Positions 1 to 11,812 of a stretch of DNA of 64,000 nt are shown piece by piece. The notes under the pieces are model-generated. The model worked only from the letters and a program-made list of their open reading frames with translations. It was not told the origin of the DNA and did no database searches. The stretch is from NCBI GenBank assembly GCA_947179155.2, contig OX359286.1, positions 11,194,024 to 11,258,023 of the forward strand, given 5' to 3'. Within the stretch, counting starts at the first letter, position 1. The number at the start of each line of letters is the position of its first letter. This stretch comes from Hedera helix (lineage: Eukaryota; Streptophyta; Magnoliopsida; Apiales; Araliaceae). Position numbers and translations under genes: made by a program.

Positions 1-381
1 ATTATGGTATTTTCTGTAGCACACGGTACTCTACAGTAGCACACGGTATTGCACAGTGTCTCATATTATTGACACCATAACGGTTACGCATCATTTCATC
101 GATAATTGTCACTGCATAATATTTTATATTATCAATTCAATTATTGTTGCTACACAGTATTTTGCATTATTGATTCAATAATTGTCATTACACTGTATTT
201 CATATCATTGAGTCAATAATTGTTGGTGCACTGTAGTTTAAAATTATTGAATCTAATAATTGTCACAGTAGCAAATACACAGTAATTTATATTATTAAAT
301 TAATAATAATCTGTCACGTGTTTATTAAATTATTGTTGAATTATTGTCGTAGCATTATTTTATATGCAGGACATGTAGGAA

Positions 382-383
<2 letters not shown>

Positions 384-418
<35 letters not shown>
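384..418. repeat. (AT)n microsatellite
   Basis: Uninterrupted AT dinucleotide run inside LTR B. Confidence 0.95.
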
Positions 419-421
<3 letters not shown>

Positions 422-604
422 TTATTTAATTACTATTTGGAATAGTAAAAACATGTGGGCCCTCTGTGGGACCCACATGAAAAATGAAATGTGAGAATTG
501 CTTGCTGGGTGGGTTGGTGAGAAGGAGAAAAGCAGCCAGACGGCTGCTACTGCAATTCAGCACTGGCGTGCTGCTCACCTACCGCATAGTAACTTCTTTT
601 CTCC

Positions 605-613
605 TATAAATAG
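605..613 (+). promoter_or_regulatory. TATA box of LTR B
   Basis: TATAAATAG follows a GC-richer stretch (450-590) and precedes an A-rich leader, as in a plant LTR promoter. Assigned by sequence only. Confidence 0.5.
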
Positions 614-1067
614 CTTGCTCAGCAGAATAGAAAAATCACACCTAAAACATAAAATTTTTCTATAAGAATTTTATGAGTTTTCTCTGAGAATAGTAAGGTT
701 ATTTTGAGTGTTTGAAAGCCAAAAGGAGTGCAGGAATTTTTCAAGTAAGTCTTTTATTAAAGAGTAGTAATTTTATAAATTCCTATTTTGCACGGTATTC
801 ACAAATCTTCCTTTAGAAGACTCTTCTTTGAGAAGATTCATTTTTAAAAGCTTTCTTTGGAAGATTTATTTTGGAATATTATTTTTAAAACTATTTTAAA
901 GTTGGTATTTTATACTACAAAAATTATGTTAAATATATATAATTTTGATAGTTCATAATATATGAGTTATCATACACTTTGAAGTTTACATGTTGTAATT
1001 ACTAATTTTATTATAAATATATAGGTTGATCAACCTCATTTAAATCAATATCCAGTCACGTGTTAAG

Positions 1068-1260
1068 GTAAGGAATATCATATTCTTTCATCTTCTATTA
1101 TTTAAACTTACTATGGTAAGGAATATCATCTTCTTTCATATTCTAACTTACTACGGTAAGGAATATTATTCTTTTCACACTCTTAAATTTATTGCGGTAA
1201 GGAATATCATCTTCTTTCATATTCTATTATTGAAACTTACTACGGTAAGGGGTATCACTC
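1068..1260 (+). repeat. Direct repeats around GGTAAGGAATATCAT
   Basis: At least four imperfect copies of a 30-60 bp unit (ACTACGGTAAGGAATATCAT followed by TTCTTTCATATTCT). Related forms recur at 1690-1870 with GGTAAGGGATAT. Confidence 0.75.
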
Positions 1261-1379
1261 TTTTCATCATCATAAATGGATATTATTTCCTTTCTTACTT
1301 GAAGGGATTATCATTCTTTGATTCTTGAAAATAATATCGTTTCTTTCTTGTGCCATTTATTTCCATGTATTAAATTGTG

Positions 1380-1625
1380 GGAATAACCTTACGGCGCGGT
1401 TTACCGCCTGTTGGTGAATAACCTTTTGTATTCATTCATTATTAATCTTTGAGAATAACCTTACGGTGCGGATTATCGCCTGTTTGGTGAATAACTCTTC
1501 GTATTCAAATTTATGGGAATAACCTTACGGCGCGGATTATCGCCTGTTTGGTGAATAACTATTCGTATTCAAATTGATGGGAATAACCTTACGGTGCGGA
1601 TTATCGCCTGTTGGTGAATAACCCT
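1380..1625 (+). repeat. Four-copy ~63-bp tandem repeat
   Basis: Each copy reads GGGAATAACCTTACGG, then GCGGATTATCGCCTG, then TTGGTGAATAAC. Copies begin near 1380, 1451, 1513 and 1577. Part of LTR B; no coding role is apparent. Confidence 0.85.
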
Positions 1626-3025
1626 TTTTATTTGTCTCGTGTGGAAATAATTTGTCTACACGAATTATCACATGACACTTTTATTCCATATTCGTAAGTG
1701 ATATCATTTTCCTTTATACTCATAAGGGATACCATCTTTTTCATCTTCCATTATTCAAACTTACTGTGGTAAGGGATATTAATTCCCTTCACCTTTTGTT
1801 AATCAAACCTGCTACGGTAAGGGATATTATTTTCTTTCATACTCCTAAATCGAAACTTATTATGGAACTATTGCTTCTATAATTCCTGAAAATATTATAT
1901 GTTCCATAATAGTTGAACTTCATTATTTCAACTGAACCTTCCTATTTACGTGAACCTTTCTATTGAACTGTAACCGTTATTCTGAACTGTGGATCTTGAA
2001 TATCATTTTTAAATTTCACTCCACATCATGTTGACAATTTGGACATTATTTGAATCTGCACAAAGTAAACTTCTGATACTTATTGTTTATCCTGTTCTTC
2101 TATTCATCATTTGTAACACTATTATTTGTATTAATCATCAAGAATCAAGCTGTTGTGAATATCTGTGGCCGGGGGCACAGATGTGATATAATTGTTGAAC
2201 AGATGATAGGTTAAAGGCGATATACTAGGTTAAAGGCGATACATCTGTTCGGTGTCTTTTATGGCACGTGGTTAATGTTCTCTTTGGCCCGTAGTGCAAA
2301 GATGAACTGTTGATTGGTATGATTATGACCAAAGGCTGAATCTGGTATAATCATGACCGTTGGTGTTATATTGAATGTCTTTGGCCCGTAGTGCAAAGAT
2401 GAACTGTTGATCTGCATGATTATGACCAGGAACTGTGAAGTTGTATTATTTTGACTAATGGTATTTCAGATGATAAAAGTTGATGATATTTTTACTAAAA
2501 AGAGAAGCGAGTGGACATTATAGTCTGCATTATTCTTCTAATAGATTGCTCATTCCGCTGCTATTATTGATCTGAACGTTGTTTAAGAATTTAACTGCAG
2601 TTTTTGATATAAACCTTGTAGTCTATTGTATTCTATCAAGAACTCAACTGTTGAAGGCTAATGATAAATTATTCGTCATTATCTTAGTCATGATATTTCT
2701 TACTGGGCTATTTGAGCTCACCCTTTCTTTTCGTTCCATTGTTTTTCAACAGGAGATGAGAACGTAACGGGGTCTAGCCGGGGAATGGAGTGAGAGTGCG
2801 GGGATAGCTATCATAGTCTTCACGTGTTATAAAATAGTGTGACATTAATAATGAAGACTTAGTTGTGTTGTATTATCCACTGTATTGTTGTACGTTGTAT
2901 TTCATTGTAATAATTTTGTTGTAGTCTTTTGACGACTCAAGTTTGGGCTGTGTGGGCTCAGATTTGGGGGCGTCACAGTGGACGTGTGTGGCATAAAAGG
3001 AAAAATCAAGTCTTGCATGTAAGCT

Positions 3026-3034
3026 TATAAAAGG
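3026..3034 (+). promoter_or_regulatory. TATA box of family X LTR
   Basis: TATAAAAGG. The equivalent site in the complete element (11806-11812) reads TATATAA at the same place before the purine-rich leader. Confidence 0.5.
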
Positions 3035-3440
3035 AAGGGAAATGAAGTGAAAGAAAAGGAAATAAAAAGAAAACAAAACAAGTCTCCATTTTTCCTCTTC
3101 CTTGGTTCCACCCGACACCACCACTTAACCACCATAGCCACCACCAAGACCACCAAGAAAGAGAAAGTTTTGTGCCATCAAGGAAGGAGTACAAGCTTCA
3201 AGGATTTTAGAAGGTATAAATTAAGTTATTTCATTTAATTATGTATTTATGAGGATAAATTTATTTTGTGGAGAATTAGAAATTTATTAAGATAATTATT
3301 CCCAATAATTTTAGGATGTATATATATGAATTATGAAATTTTTGGAGTAGTTTTGTTGTGGAATTTTGTGAAGAAAATGGTATTTTTTTCCTTCTTGGCT
3401 GGCTACTGTTTCGGCTGGGAAGAAGGAGTCAGAAGCGAGG

Positions 3441-3537
3441 CCAAAACGACGTCGTTTTGGCCGCGCGGAAGAAAGGTCCGCGCAATGCGCGGAAGCCAAT
3501 TCCTCGCCAGGCCAAACGACGTCGTTTGGCTGGCGAG
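3441..3537. repeat. Twin palindromes centred on ACGACGTCGT
   Basis: A perfect 20-bp palindrome at 3441-3460 and another at 3511-3530. The second extends outward to about 3503-3537 with one unpaired base. The block is GC-rich within AT-rich DNA and recurs in every X LTR copy. Confidence 0.9.
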
Positions 3538-5129
3538 AGGGGAGGCCGCGCGCCATGCGCGGCCGACGCACGTGAGGGAAATTACGATTATGCCCCTGCC
3601 CTTTTCGGTTAGTACCGACCGTGTCCCTGACCACGGAAATTACAGTAATGTCCCTTGACTTTCTGGTAAAATTCCGATTGTGTCCCTAGCTTTGCGAAAT
3701 GACCGGATTGCCCCTGAACTTTCCGAAAAATGACCAGGGTGTCCCTAGGGCGCGGAAATTACCAAAATGCCCCCAGAATCAGTTTTTAATTAAATAAATG
3801 TTTAAAAATTGTTTAAAAATCATAGAAAATTATAGAAAAATACTAAAAATATAGAAATGATGTTTGGGCATTAAATTTAATATTTTTGTAAAAATATTAA
3901 ATATTGGAGATTAATATTTAAATGTTTAAATATTAATCTAATAAGGTTACCATTTAGAAAATGGTTAAATAAAATTTTTGGGACACCCAGTTATGTTAAA
4001 ATTTATCCGATAAGCCGGGTTGTCCGTATTAGAGGTGTTGGATATTAAGTTAAGCGAATATTTTAAGGAACGAGGTTAATATAATTGGCCATATAAATTA
4101 ATAATTGGCCTAGAGATGATATTAATTAATTAAATTAATATCATAAGGAGTTAAATAATTATTATTTGATTATTTTATGATCATAGGTCATACGAGAAGC
4201 ACGATAGAAGGGTATTTGTTAATTAATTTTACAATCCAGGCAAGTTCTTCAGTCCCTTTTATGTTAAATGTTGAATTATTATGATATAAAATTCTTGTTT
4301 TAAATACGTACAAATTATGTGCTATGTGATACGTGTTTAATATGACCACAATGTGTTCTTTGTGCAACGATATGAGATATATTGCTATATTTGAAGCACA
4401 AGCACATGATATATGACACACACCAAGCATGTTAAGGTATGTGGTACGTGAAATATAAACTGTTGAACTTGCTGAGCCGTTGTGCTCATTACTTGCTTAA
4501 TAAATATTTTTGCAGGCTATGAAATAAATTTCAAGAATACTGGATTAAATTAGAGATGAATTGCCTAGAAGGTGGGGAAATGTTATCGTTATATTTTTCA
4601 TTCAATGTGGATACATGTGCTAAGTTCTATAGATGTTATGTAGGTACGGATATGTCGAATCCAGACAGAATGAGTAGAATTAAAATATGAATTTGATTGT
4701 TTAATATAGTTGGTATGAAAGAGACTATTATATGTTTAATTATGATTAAGGATGCAAGGAAATTTGGTATGGATATAAATGATATTAAAATGTGAATGCC
4801 GAGCTTTATGATACAAGAAAAGAGAAGAATAAGTAAAGGTTGTGATCCAGGGACTAGGATCGAAATATAAGGATTTTAGATATCCAAATACTTTAATAGA
4901 ACGATTAAATTGAGAAAAAGAAAAAAATTTATACCAAAAATTTTGGTAATTGTTGATTTTAAATACCAGATTTAAGGGAGTAATGTTGATGACGATAATG
5001 TCAAATAATTGAATTAATTGAGATGATGAAAGATTTATTAACGGACCGAAATTTGGACGTAAGGCAAATGATGTTTAATAAAGATCAGATTTAAGGTAAT
5101 AAAATGGGTCGAATTTCGGGGTTGTTACA

Positions 5130-6917
5130 CGAACCCGCGCATGGCGCGGTTGAACGAATTCTCGCCTAAAACGACGCCGTTTTGTTCTAGCGCGCAGAAA
5201 AAAAATGCAACCGCGCAATGCGCGACAACCCTGCAAAATCTTCTTCATCATCCCGAAACAGTAGCCACCAACTTTCCAACAATCACCATTTTTGACCCAA
5301 ACTTTCACAACATAATTATTTCATAAATCATATAATTCATAGATATACCACTAAAAATTATTTAGAATAATTATTCTAATTATTTACTAATTTTCCACAC
5401 AATTAATTTATCACCATAAATACAACATAAACCAACAAAATAATTATTTTACCTTCTTGAAGCTTATATTCCTTCTTTTGATGGCCATGGTAGTGCACGG
5501 TTGGAAGTGGTGGCTATGGTGTTTCCGGTGGCAACATGGTGGTGATGATTTTCGGATGGAAGCAAAAGAAGTAGAGAGAAAGTGTTTTGTTCCTTTGTTG
5601 CTTCCTTTCTTTATTTTTATTTTTCTTTTTTTAAATACCAAACAACTAACTATTTTTGAAAAGCTCAAAAAGTCCACCGACTCAAGCCTCTCTCGAACAT
5701 TCCAAATTCGGATAATTTTCAAATTTGCATGCAAATCAATTAATTAAATACATTACGTAATTATTACGTGTAATAAATATTTTATATAATATATATAAAA
5801 TATTTATTTTAATTCACTAAAAATCATAACATGATTTATGAGTAATATTAATACCTTTTTTGGTATTTTATTTGACAAATTGTGTACACGCATAACGACA
5901 TGCATGTAATTATATGAGGTAATTAATACCTCCAAAAATCGTAAAATAAATCGTACAGCCTATAAAAATTATTTTTCATAATTTTTCACTTCGTTACTTG
6001 GACATCATGTTACACTAACCTGTTCACATTTCTGAAATATTATCTCTCATAAAGGTCATAATAATTCCATTATACATAATCATAATTTTTTTTATAACTT
6101 AAAACATTCATTTTTCTCATTTATTTTCATTTCTTTAATATTTACATTAACTTTCCTTATATAAATTATATAATTTAATATTATATAATTTATATAATTA
6201 CATTATTCCTTTTTAAATAATTTTCATTTTACACAAATACAATTTATAAAATTTTCTTCCATCCTTAATTAATTTAATTCTTTTATATAAATTATATAAT
6301 TATTCTTATATAATTTATATAATTATTATTTCCTTTATACAATATATTAATTTCCTTATATAAATTATATAATTTATTATTATATAATTTATTTCTTCTC
6401 AATTTATTTCTAAACTTCCTCCATAATTCTTAATAAAATTTAAAATCAGTAATTACAATTTTTACTAATTTCCTCATTAACTTTTTATAAATTTTTGGAT
6501 TAATTTAATTATTAATCCATTTATTTTCATAATTAATAACATTTAAATTACAACAATTAAACATAACCATATATATATACAAATGTATATATATACATAT
6601 CTAATGCATACATTTCACATTGTCACGTAACATCATTTAATTTCTGTACCTCCATAACCGTTTCTAAATATCAATAATTTCATCAAAGTTTCTCTTATTT
6701 TCCAAAAATTATTTTTAAACAATTTATTTATTCTTTAATTATTTCTATTCAATCACCATTTGTCATCATCTTCATACCGATTTAATTTACCAATTAAATC
6801 CCTTCACTCACTTTAAACCACATATAATTCACCAATAATTTAACAAACTTGATAATTTTATTAATTAAATTCTCATTTAATATTATTAAAGAAATCCTGA
6901 AAATTCGGATCTTCACA
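5130..6917 (-). mobile_element. Family X LTR, inverted 5' half (copy 2)
   Basis: Reverse complement of the 5' half of the X LTR. On the minus strand it starts with TGTGAAGATCCGAATTTTC at 6917 and runs through the AT-palindrome blocks and leader to the GC-rich block near 5130, where it abuts the 3' end of copy 1. Confidence 0.75.
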
Positions 6918-8340
6918 TATATAAATACATGTAGAAGAGTAAAAGAAGGAGAAATAGAAAAAGAAAACAAAACCATGCCAACTCTCTTTCTATATTCTTT
7001 CCATCCGAAGCCGCCACCCTCCACCACTGTAGCTACCATAGCCACCAAGAGGAAGAGGAAAATTGGTGCCAACAAGGGTAGAGAAAGCTTCAAGGAAGGT
7101 ATACAAATTAAATTATTTTATTATTTTTGGTATTTATAATGTTAAATAAAGTTTATAAAAAAAAATAGAGAATATTTCGAATAATTATTCTAAATAATTT
7201 ATGGATGTATATCTATGAATTATATGATTTTTGGAGTAGTTTTTATTGTGAAATTTTGAGAAAAAAATGGATAATTTGTGGATAAGTTGGTACACTGTTT
7301 GCGTAAAAGCTGAAGAAGAAGGAAGGAGTGCCAGCGCATTGCGCGGGCCATTTTTTTTCCGAACGCGCCAATGAAATGGCGTCATTTTGGAAGCAGAAGG
7401 GGGTGCCGCGCTATGCGCGGAGGAATTTTTTAGAAACAGAAGCTAAACGACGTCGTTTGGCTTCGGCAGAGGGAGCCGCGCGCCATGCACGACCGACGGC
7501 AACGCTGGAAATTACCAGTGTGCCCTTTTCAAGAAATACCAAACGTGTCCCTTAGCCTAGGAAATTATGGTTTTGCCCCCTGTCTTTCCAGAAAATACCA
7601 AACATGTCCCTAACATTGCGAAAATTATGAAAATGCCCCTGGACTTTCCGGAAGATACCGAATGTATCCCTAAGGGCGCAAAAATTACCAAAAATGCCCC
7701 CAGAAAGTGATTTTTAATTAAATAAATGTTTAAAAATTGTTTAAAAATCATAGAAAATTATAGAAAATACTAAAAATATAGAAATGATGTTTGGGCATTA
7801 AATTTAATATTTTTGTAAAAATATTAAATATTGGGGATTAATATTTAAAGGTTTAAATATTAATCTAATAAGGTTACAATTTAGAAAATGGTTAAATAAA
7901 ATTTTTTGGACAACCTAATATGTTAAATTTTATCCGATGAGTCAGGTTGTCCGTATCTAATGTGTTTGATATTAAGTTATATTAATATTTTATGGGACGA
8001 GGTTAAAATAATTAACCATACTAGTTAATAATTGACCCAATACCCTAAAATAAATCGACCGGTAGGGTTAATTATACTATAGATGATATTAATTAAGGAA
8101 ATTAATATCATAAAGAGATGAATAATTATTATTTGATTATTTTATGATCATAGGTTGTACGAAGAGCATGATTAAAAAGGGTATTTATTATTTAATTCCA
8201 CAATACATGCAAGTTCTTTAGTCCTTTAATGTTAAATGTTGTCTGTTATGATATGCTAATACTTGTTTAAATGCATATAAATTATGTGTTATATGATACA
8301 TGGATAAAATGACAAGTTTATATAATTCTTATGGCATCAA
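6918..8340 (+). mobile_element. Family X LTR fragment (copy 3)
   Basis: Forward X LTR from just after the TATA region through the leader, the GC-rich block (ACGACGTCGT at 7448-7457) and the TGCCCCT/TGTCCCT array (7505-7710) to about 8340, where similarity stops before the CTTGCTGAGCC module. Both ends are truncated. Confidence 0.75.
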
Positions 8341-8648
8341 GTTTGAAGTAATTGAATCAAGGATTTGTGAAACTAGTTTTCACTTCGTCCTTAAGAGATT
8401 TTAAGTTAATTTTCGTTTAGAATTTGAAAGTTTGATTTAAAGAGAAGTTGTAAAGTAAGAAGTTAAGGACGCATGAATGCTTGAATCACTCAAAAAGGTT
8501 AACAAATGAGAAAGTTATGATAGTTGGACTGAGTGGCGGTCGGACAGTCAAAACCCTAGAAAAGATTTCTGCCGAAATAGGGTCGGGGGCCTCTTTTGTA
8601 GTACAAAAACAAGGTCGATGCCCTTGTCCAATTCTTTTAAAAAGTTGG
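8341..8648. other. Unassigned interval
   Basis: I see no gene, no obvious repeat relationship to the neighbouring LTRs, and no structural RNA here. It lies between a truncated X LTR and an LTR-type terminus at 8649. Confidence 0.5.
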
Positions 8649-9862
8649 TGTGACGCCCCGAGATCCCACCTTACTTTAATTATATCCATTCTATTCTGGA
8701 TAACATAATCATAAATATTAAACCACATTAATCGGGATATCGTGTGTCAAACCTTGACATTTGACCTTTAAAATCATTGAGTTGACCATAATGCGGTCCA
8801 TATTTTATTTTTTTAAACTTAATTTAACTTACATCTCTTACCTGTCTCAGGATCGCAACGTTCACTTACCTTTCATTAAACTTAGGTCAAACATTTATAA
8901 TTTGTGACCTAGTCTATTACATTTCATAATCATATATATTATTATTATTTAACCTGTCAACAAAATTTTGCCATGATCTATTTGTTTAAGGCCCTATTTA
9001 TATATGCCTGTTCCTGTTCATAAATACCTGTACACATCTATATCATACACAGCCTGATTCATACATCTGTACCATACATGCGAGTTTCATTATATCCATA
9101 CTCGACTTACGTCATTATTACAATCATACAGCCTCATTACCACTTCTACTTTAAATAATACATATATGCACCTTTAACTATATGGATTTACAAACCATAC
9201 ATCCTTTACTTCCCTCTAGGTTTAACATTTATCAAATTTACATGAACATTTCACATTTATCAAAATTCCTTCACGTTTATCCATGCGTTTAACACTCTAT
9301 ACCTTTAGCTGCACCGGAACCTCCGGCCTTCTTGTACGTTACCTGAAAAGTTAGTTTATAGCAAGAATGAGCATAAAGGTCAGCAAGTTAATCAGCTAAC
9401 ACCTTGCATGCTCACAATTCATATTATGTGTCATGCATCCTTTAGCTTAACATACTATGCTTAATGTCACATAATTCATTTAGCAATTAAAACACATAGT
9501 TGCACATATGACACATTTCAATTCATTTACTATCACGTAGTTCATATCGAACATCTATTATACTTAAGTCTGAAGAACTTGCATGTACGCCTTTATATAC
9601 TTAACTTTTATTGCCTCGCTTGGCCTTTCTATCATTTCTTCATCAGATTGCTACTTCGAGCGCTATCTGTAAACACACAATCTATATTCATCATTATAGG
9701 ATCATAAACTCATTTAACTTGTCAAACTTAATTCATAATTACACGATCATTCGTCTCTAATCATATTACATTTGATGTATTATACCTTACATAGGTTAAT
9801 AATACATCCTAGCTCGTTACTGACATTTTTCACAACCTTAACATGCTTTGGCTTGGCTTAAC
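8649..9862 (-). mobile_element. LTR-like segment of another family, minus orientation
   Basis: TGTGACGCCCCGAGATCCC at 8649 is the complement of a typical LTR 3' end (GGGGCGTCACA). The minus strand carries the LTR module: CTTGCTGACC, then GCTCATTCTTGC, then TTTTCAGG (about 9335-9400). The other border is placed where inverted X LTR similarity resumes near 9862; no target duplication was found. Confidence 0.5.
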
Positions 9863-10005
9863 TTCTTTGAATTATTTTCTAATTTTTCAACAAATTATTT
9901 TAACACTATAAATACATGAATAATTCAAATGATTTAATTATTTTACCTTCTTTGAAGCTTTTTCTTCCCTTGGTGGCACCAAAATTATTCTCTTTCTTTA
10001 ATGGC
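9863..10005 (-). mobile_element. Inverted X LTR remnant, left of the full element
   Basis: Reverse complement of the X leader and donor region. It continues directly at 20148 once the full element 10006-20142 and one ATGGC copy are removed, so the full element inserted into this older inverted LTR. Confidence 0.75.
10001..10005. repeat. Target-site duplication ATGGC (left)
   Basis: ATGGC directly before TGTGACACCC. An identical ATGGC follows the last CA of the element at 20143-20147. Confidence 0.9.
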
Positions 10006-11019
10006 TGTGACACCCAGGAATTTTTTTGAAATAATTTTAAATAAGGATTATGATAAATTAAGTAAATGTTAGTGTTTAAAACCTAATGTTGAATGATAGA
10101 AGTATTAAGGAATGGTTTATGAAATGTGAAGAAGATTTATATGAATTAAGAAAAGAATGATGAATGTGTAAAGTATCAATAAGGTGGAATAGAGAATACG
10201 AAATAAGCGGATTGAGTAAGAGTAAATATGATTAAAGAAAGGAAATTTTTAGATAATGAGAAATCAAAGAAATTGTGAATTGAGTTAAGAATTGAATATT
10301 CTGACAGTTATGACCATTATGGTGTTATTCCTGTAAGTTAAAGAGGTAAAATATAATTATTATGGAATTAGTTGTTATTCACCAAGATAAAGATATTGCA
10401 AGGTACTATAAAAGTGTATACGTATGATTAATACGACAATTATGATTCCGAGGACGGAATCCCGTTAAGGGGGGAAGAATGTGAGGATCCGAATTTTCAG
10501 GATTTCTTTAATAATATTAAATGAGAAAGTAATTGATAAAATTATCAAGATTGTGTAAATTAATTATTATTTTATGTGATTTAAGGTATTTGATGAGATT
10601 TAATTAGTAAATTAAATCTGTGCAGAGATTTTGATCAATTGTATTGAATTAAAATAATTAAAAAGTAAATAAATTATTTTAAAATAATTTATTAAGAATA
10701 AGAGAAAATTCAGGTAAAGGTACAATAAATTGTACAATTAAATTATTGTGGAAATACAGAAATTATGATTTTAAATGAGGTTATGTGATAATGTGAAAGG
10801 GATGAATTAAATAGGTGTATATTTATATATATACATTTTTATATATAAATGTATATGTTAAGTGAGAAATATAAATGTTATTAATTATGAAAATTAAGGG
10901 ATTAATAATTAAATTAATCCAATTTTAAATAAAAAGCGAATGAGGAAGTTAATAAAATTGTAATTATTGATTTTAGATTTAATTAAGAATTATGGTGAAA
11001 ATTTAGAAATTGATTGAGA

Positions 11020-11300
11020 AAAAATGTAATTATATAAATTATATAATAATAAATTATATAATTTATATAAGAAAATTAAAGTAATGTATAAAGAAAATTA
11101 TAATTATATAAATTATATAAGGATAATTATATAATTTATATAAGAGTATTAAAATAATGAGATAGTTAATGAATGTATAATTATTGATTATATAATTAAT
11201 TAATAATTATGGAGGAATTTAAGAAATTATTTAAAAAGGAATAATGTAATTATATAAATTATATAATATTAAATTATATAATTTATATAAGGAAAGTTAA
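11020..11300. repeat. Three AT palindrome blocks in the LTR
   Basis: Three inverted-repeat blocks of about 35-45 bp built from ATTATATAA and TTATATAAT units. The same set appears at 6140-6400, 17310-17580, 20815-21070 and 24280-24540 in other X LTR copies. Confidence 0.85.
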
Positions 11301-11805
11301 TGTGAAAATTAAAGAAATTGAATAATAAATAAGAAAAAGGAATGTTTTAAGTTATTAAAATTTTTATTTATGTATAATGAAATTATTATGACTTTTATGA
11401 AAGATAATATTTCAGAAATGTGAACATGTTAATGTAACATGTTGTCCAAGTAACGAAGTGAAAATTTTCGAAAAATAAAATTTATATATTATATGAATTA
11501 TTTTATGATTTTTAGAGGTATAAATTACCTCAAATAATTGTATGCATGGCGTTATGCGTGTACAAAATTTGTTATGTAAAGCACCCAAGTGAGGTATTAA
11601 AATTATTTATAAATCATGTTATAATTTTTGGTGAATTAAAATAAATACTTTATATACATTTATAAAATATTTATTACACAAGATAATTACGTAACGTATT
11701 TAAATTAATAAATTACATGTTTGATTTTTTTGGAAAATTTGAGAAGGCTTATGGCGGTGGACGTGTGGGTGTGTTAATTAAAATTAAATTCCTACATGCA
11801 AGCTT

Positions 11806-11812
11806 TATATAA
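11806..11812 (+). promoter_or_regulatory. TATA box of the 5' LTR
   Basis: TATATAA precedes a purine-rich leader and the CACCACCACT segment; position conserved in the other X LTRs. Confidence 0.5.

Larger units (their letters stand above)
1..2977 (+). mobile_element. 3' part of a long LTR (family B), cut by the window start
   Basis: The segment ends in GGGGGCGTCACA at 2977, a typical plant Ty3/gypsy LTR end, and the sequence switches there into family X LTR sequence. It holds a TATA box near 605, several direct-repeat blocks (1068-1260, 1380-1625, 2280-2400), and near 2690-2755 a degenerate form of the CTTGCTGAGC...CTCATT...CAG module seen in the other LTRs of this window. No coding region is visible. 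The 5' end lies outside the window, so solo LTR versus full element cannot be decided. Confidence 0.55.
2978..5129 (+). mobile_element. Family X LTR, 3' two thirds (copy 1)
   Basis: Aligned by eye with the LTRs of the complete element at 10006-20142. It shares the TATA box (3026-3034), the CCACCACC-rich leader, the GC-rich block with ACGACGTCGT palindromes (3441-3530), the TGCCCCT/TGTCCCT array (3585-3775), the CTTGCTGAGCC...TTGCAG module (4466-4516) and the terminus GGGTTGTTACA at 5129. LTR B interrupts it at 2977/2978. No protein is encoded. Confidence 0.8.

Noticed and set aside
3326..3658. 110-codon + and 107-codon - open frames over the GC-rich LTR block
   Set aside because: They arise from the GC-rich palindromes and recur as shadows in each LTR copy; frames are not conserved between copies.
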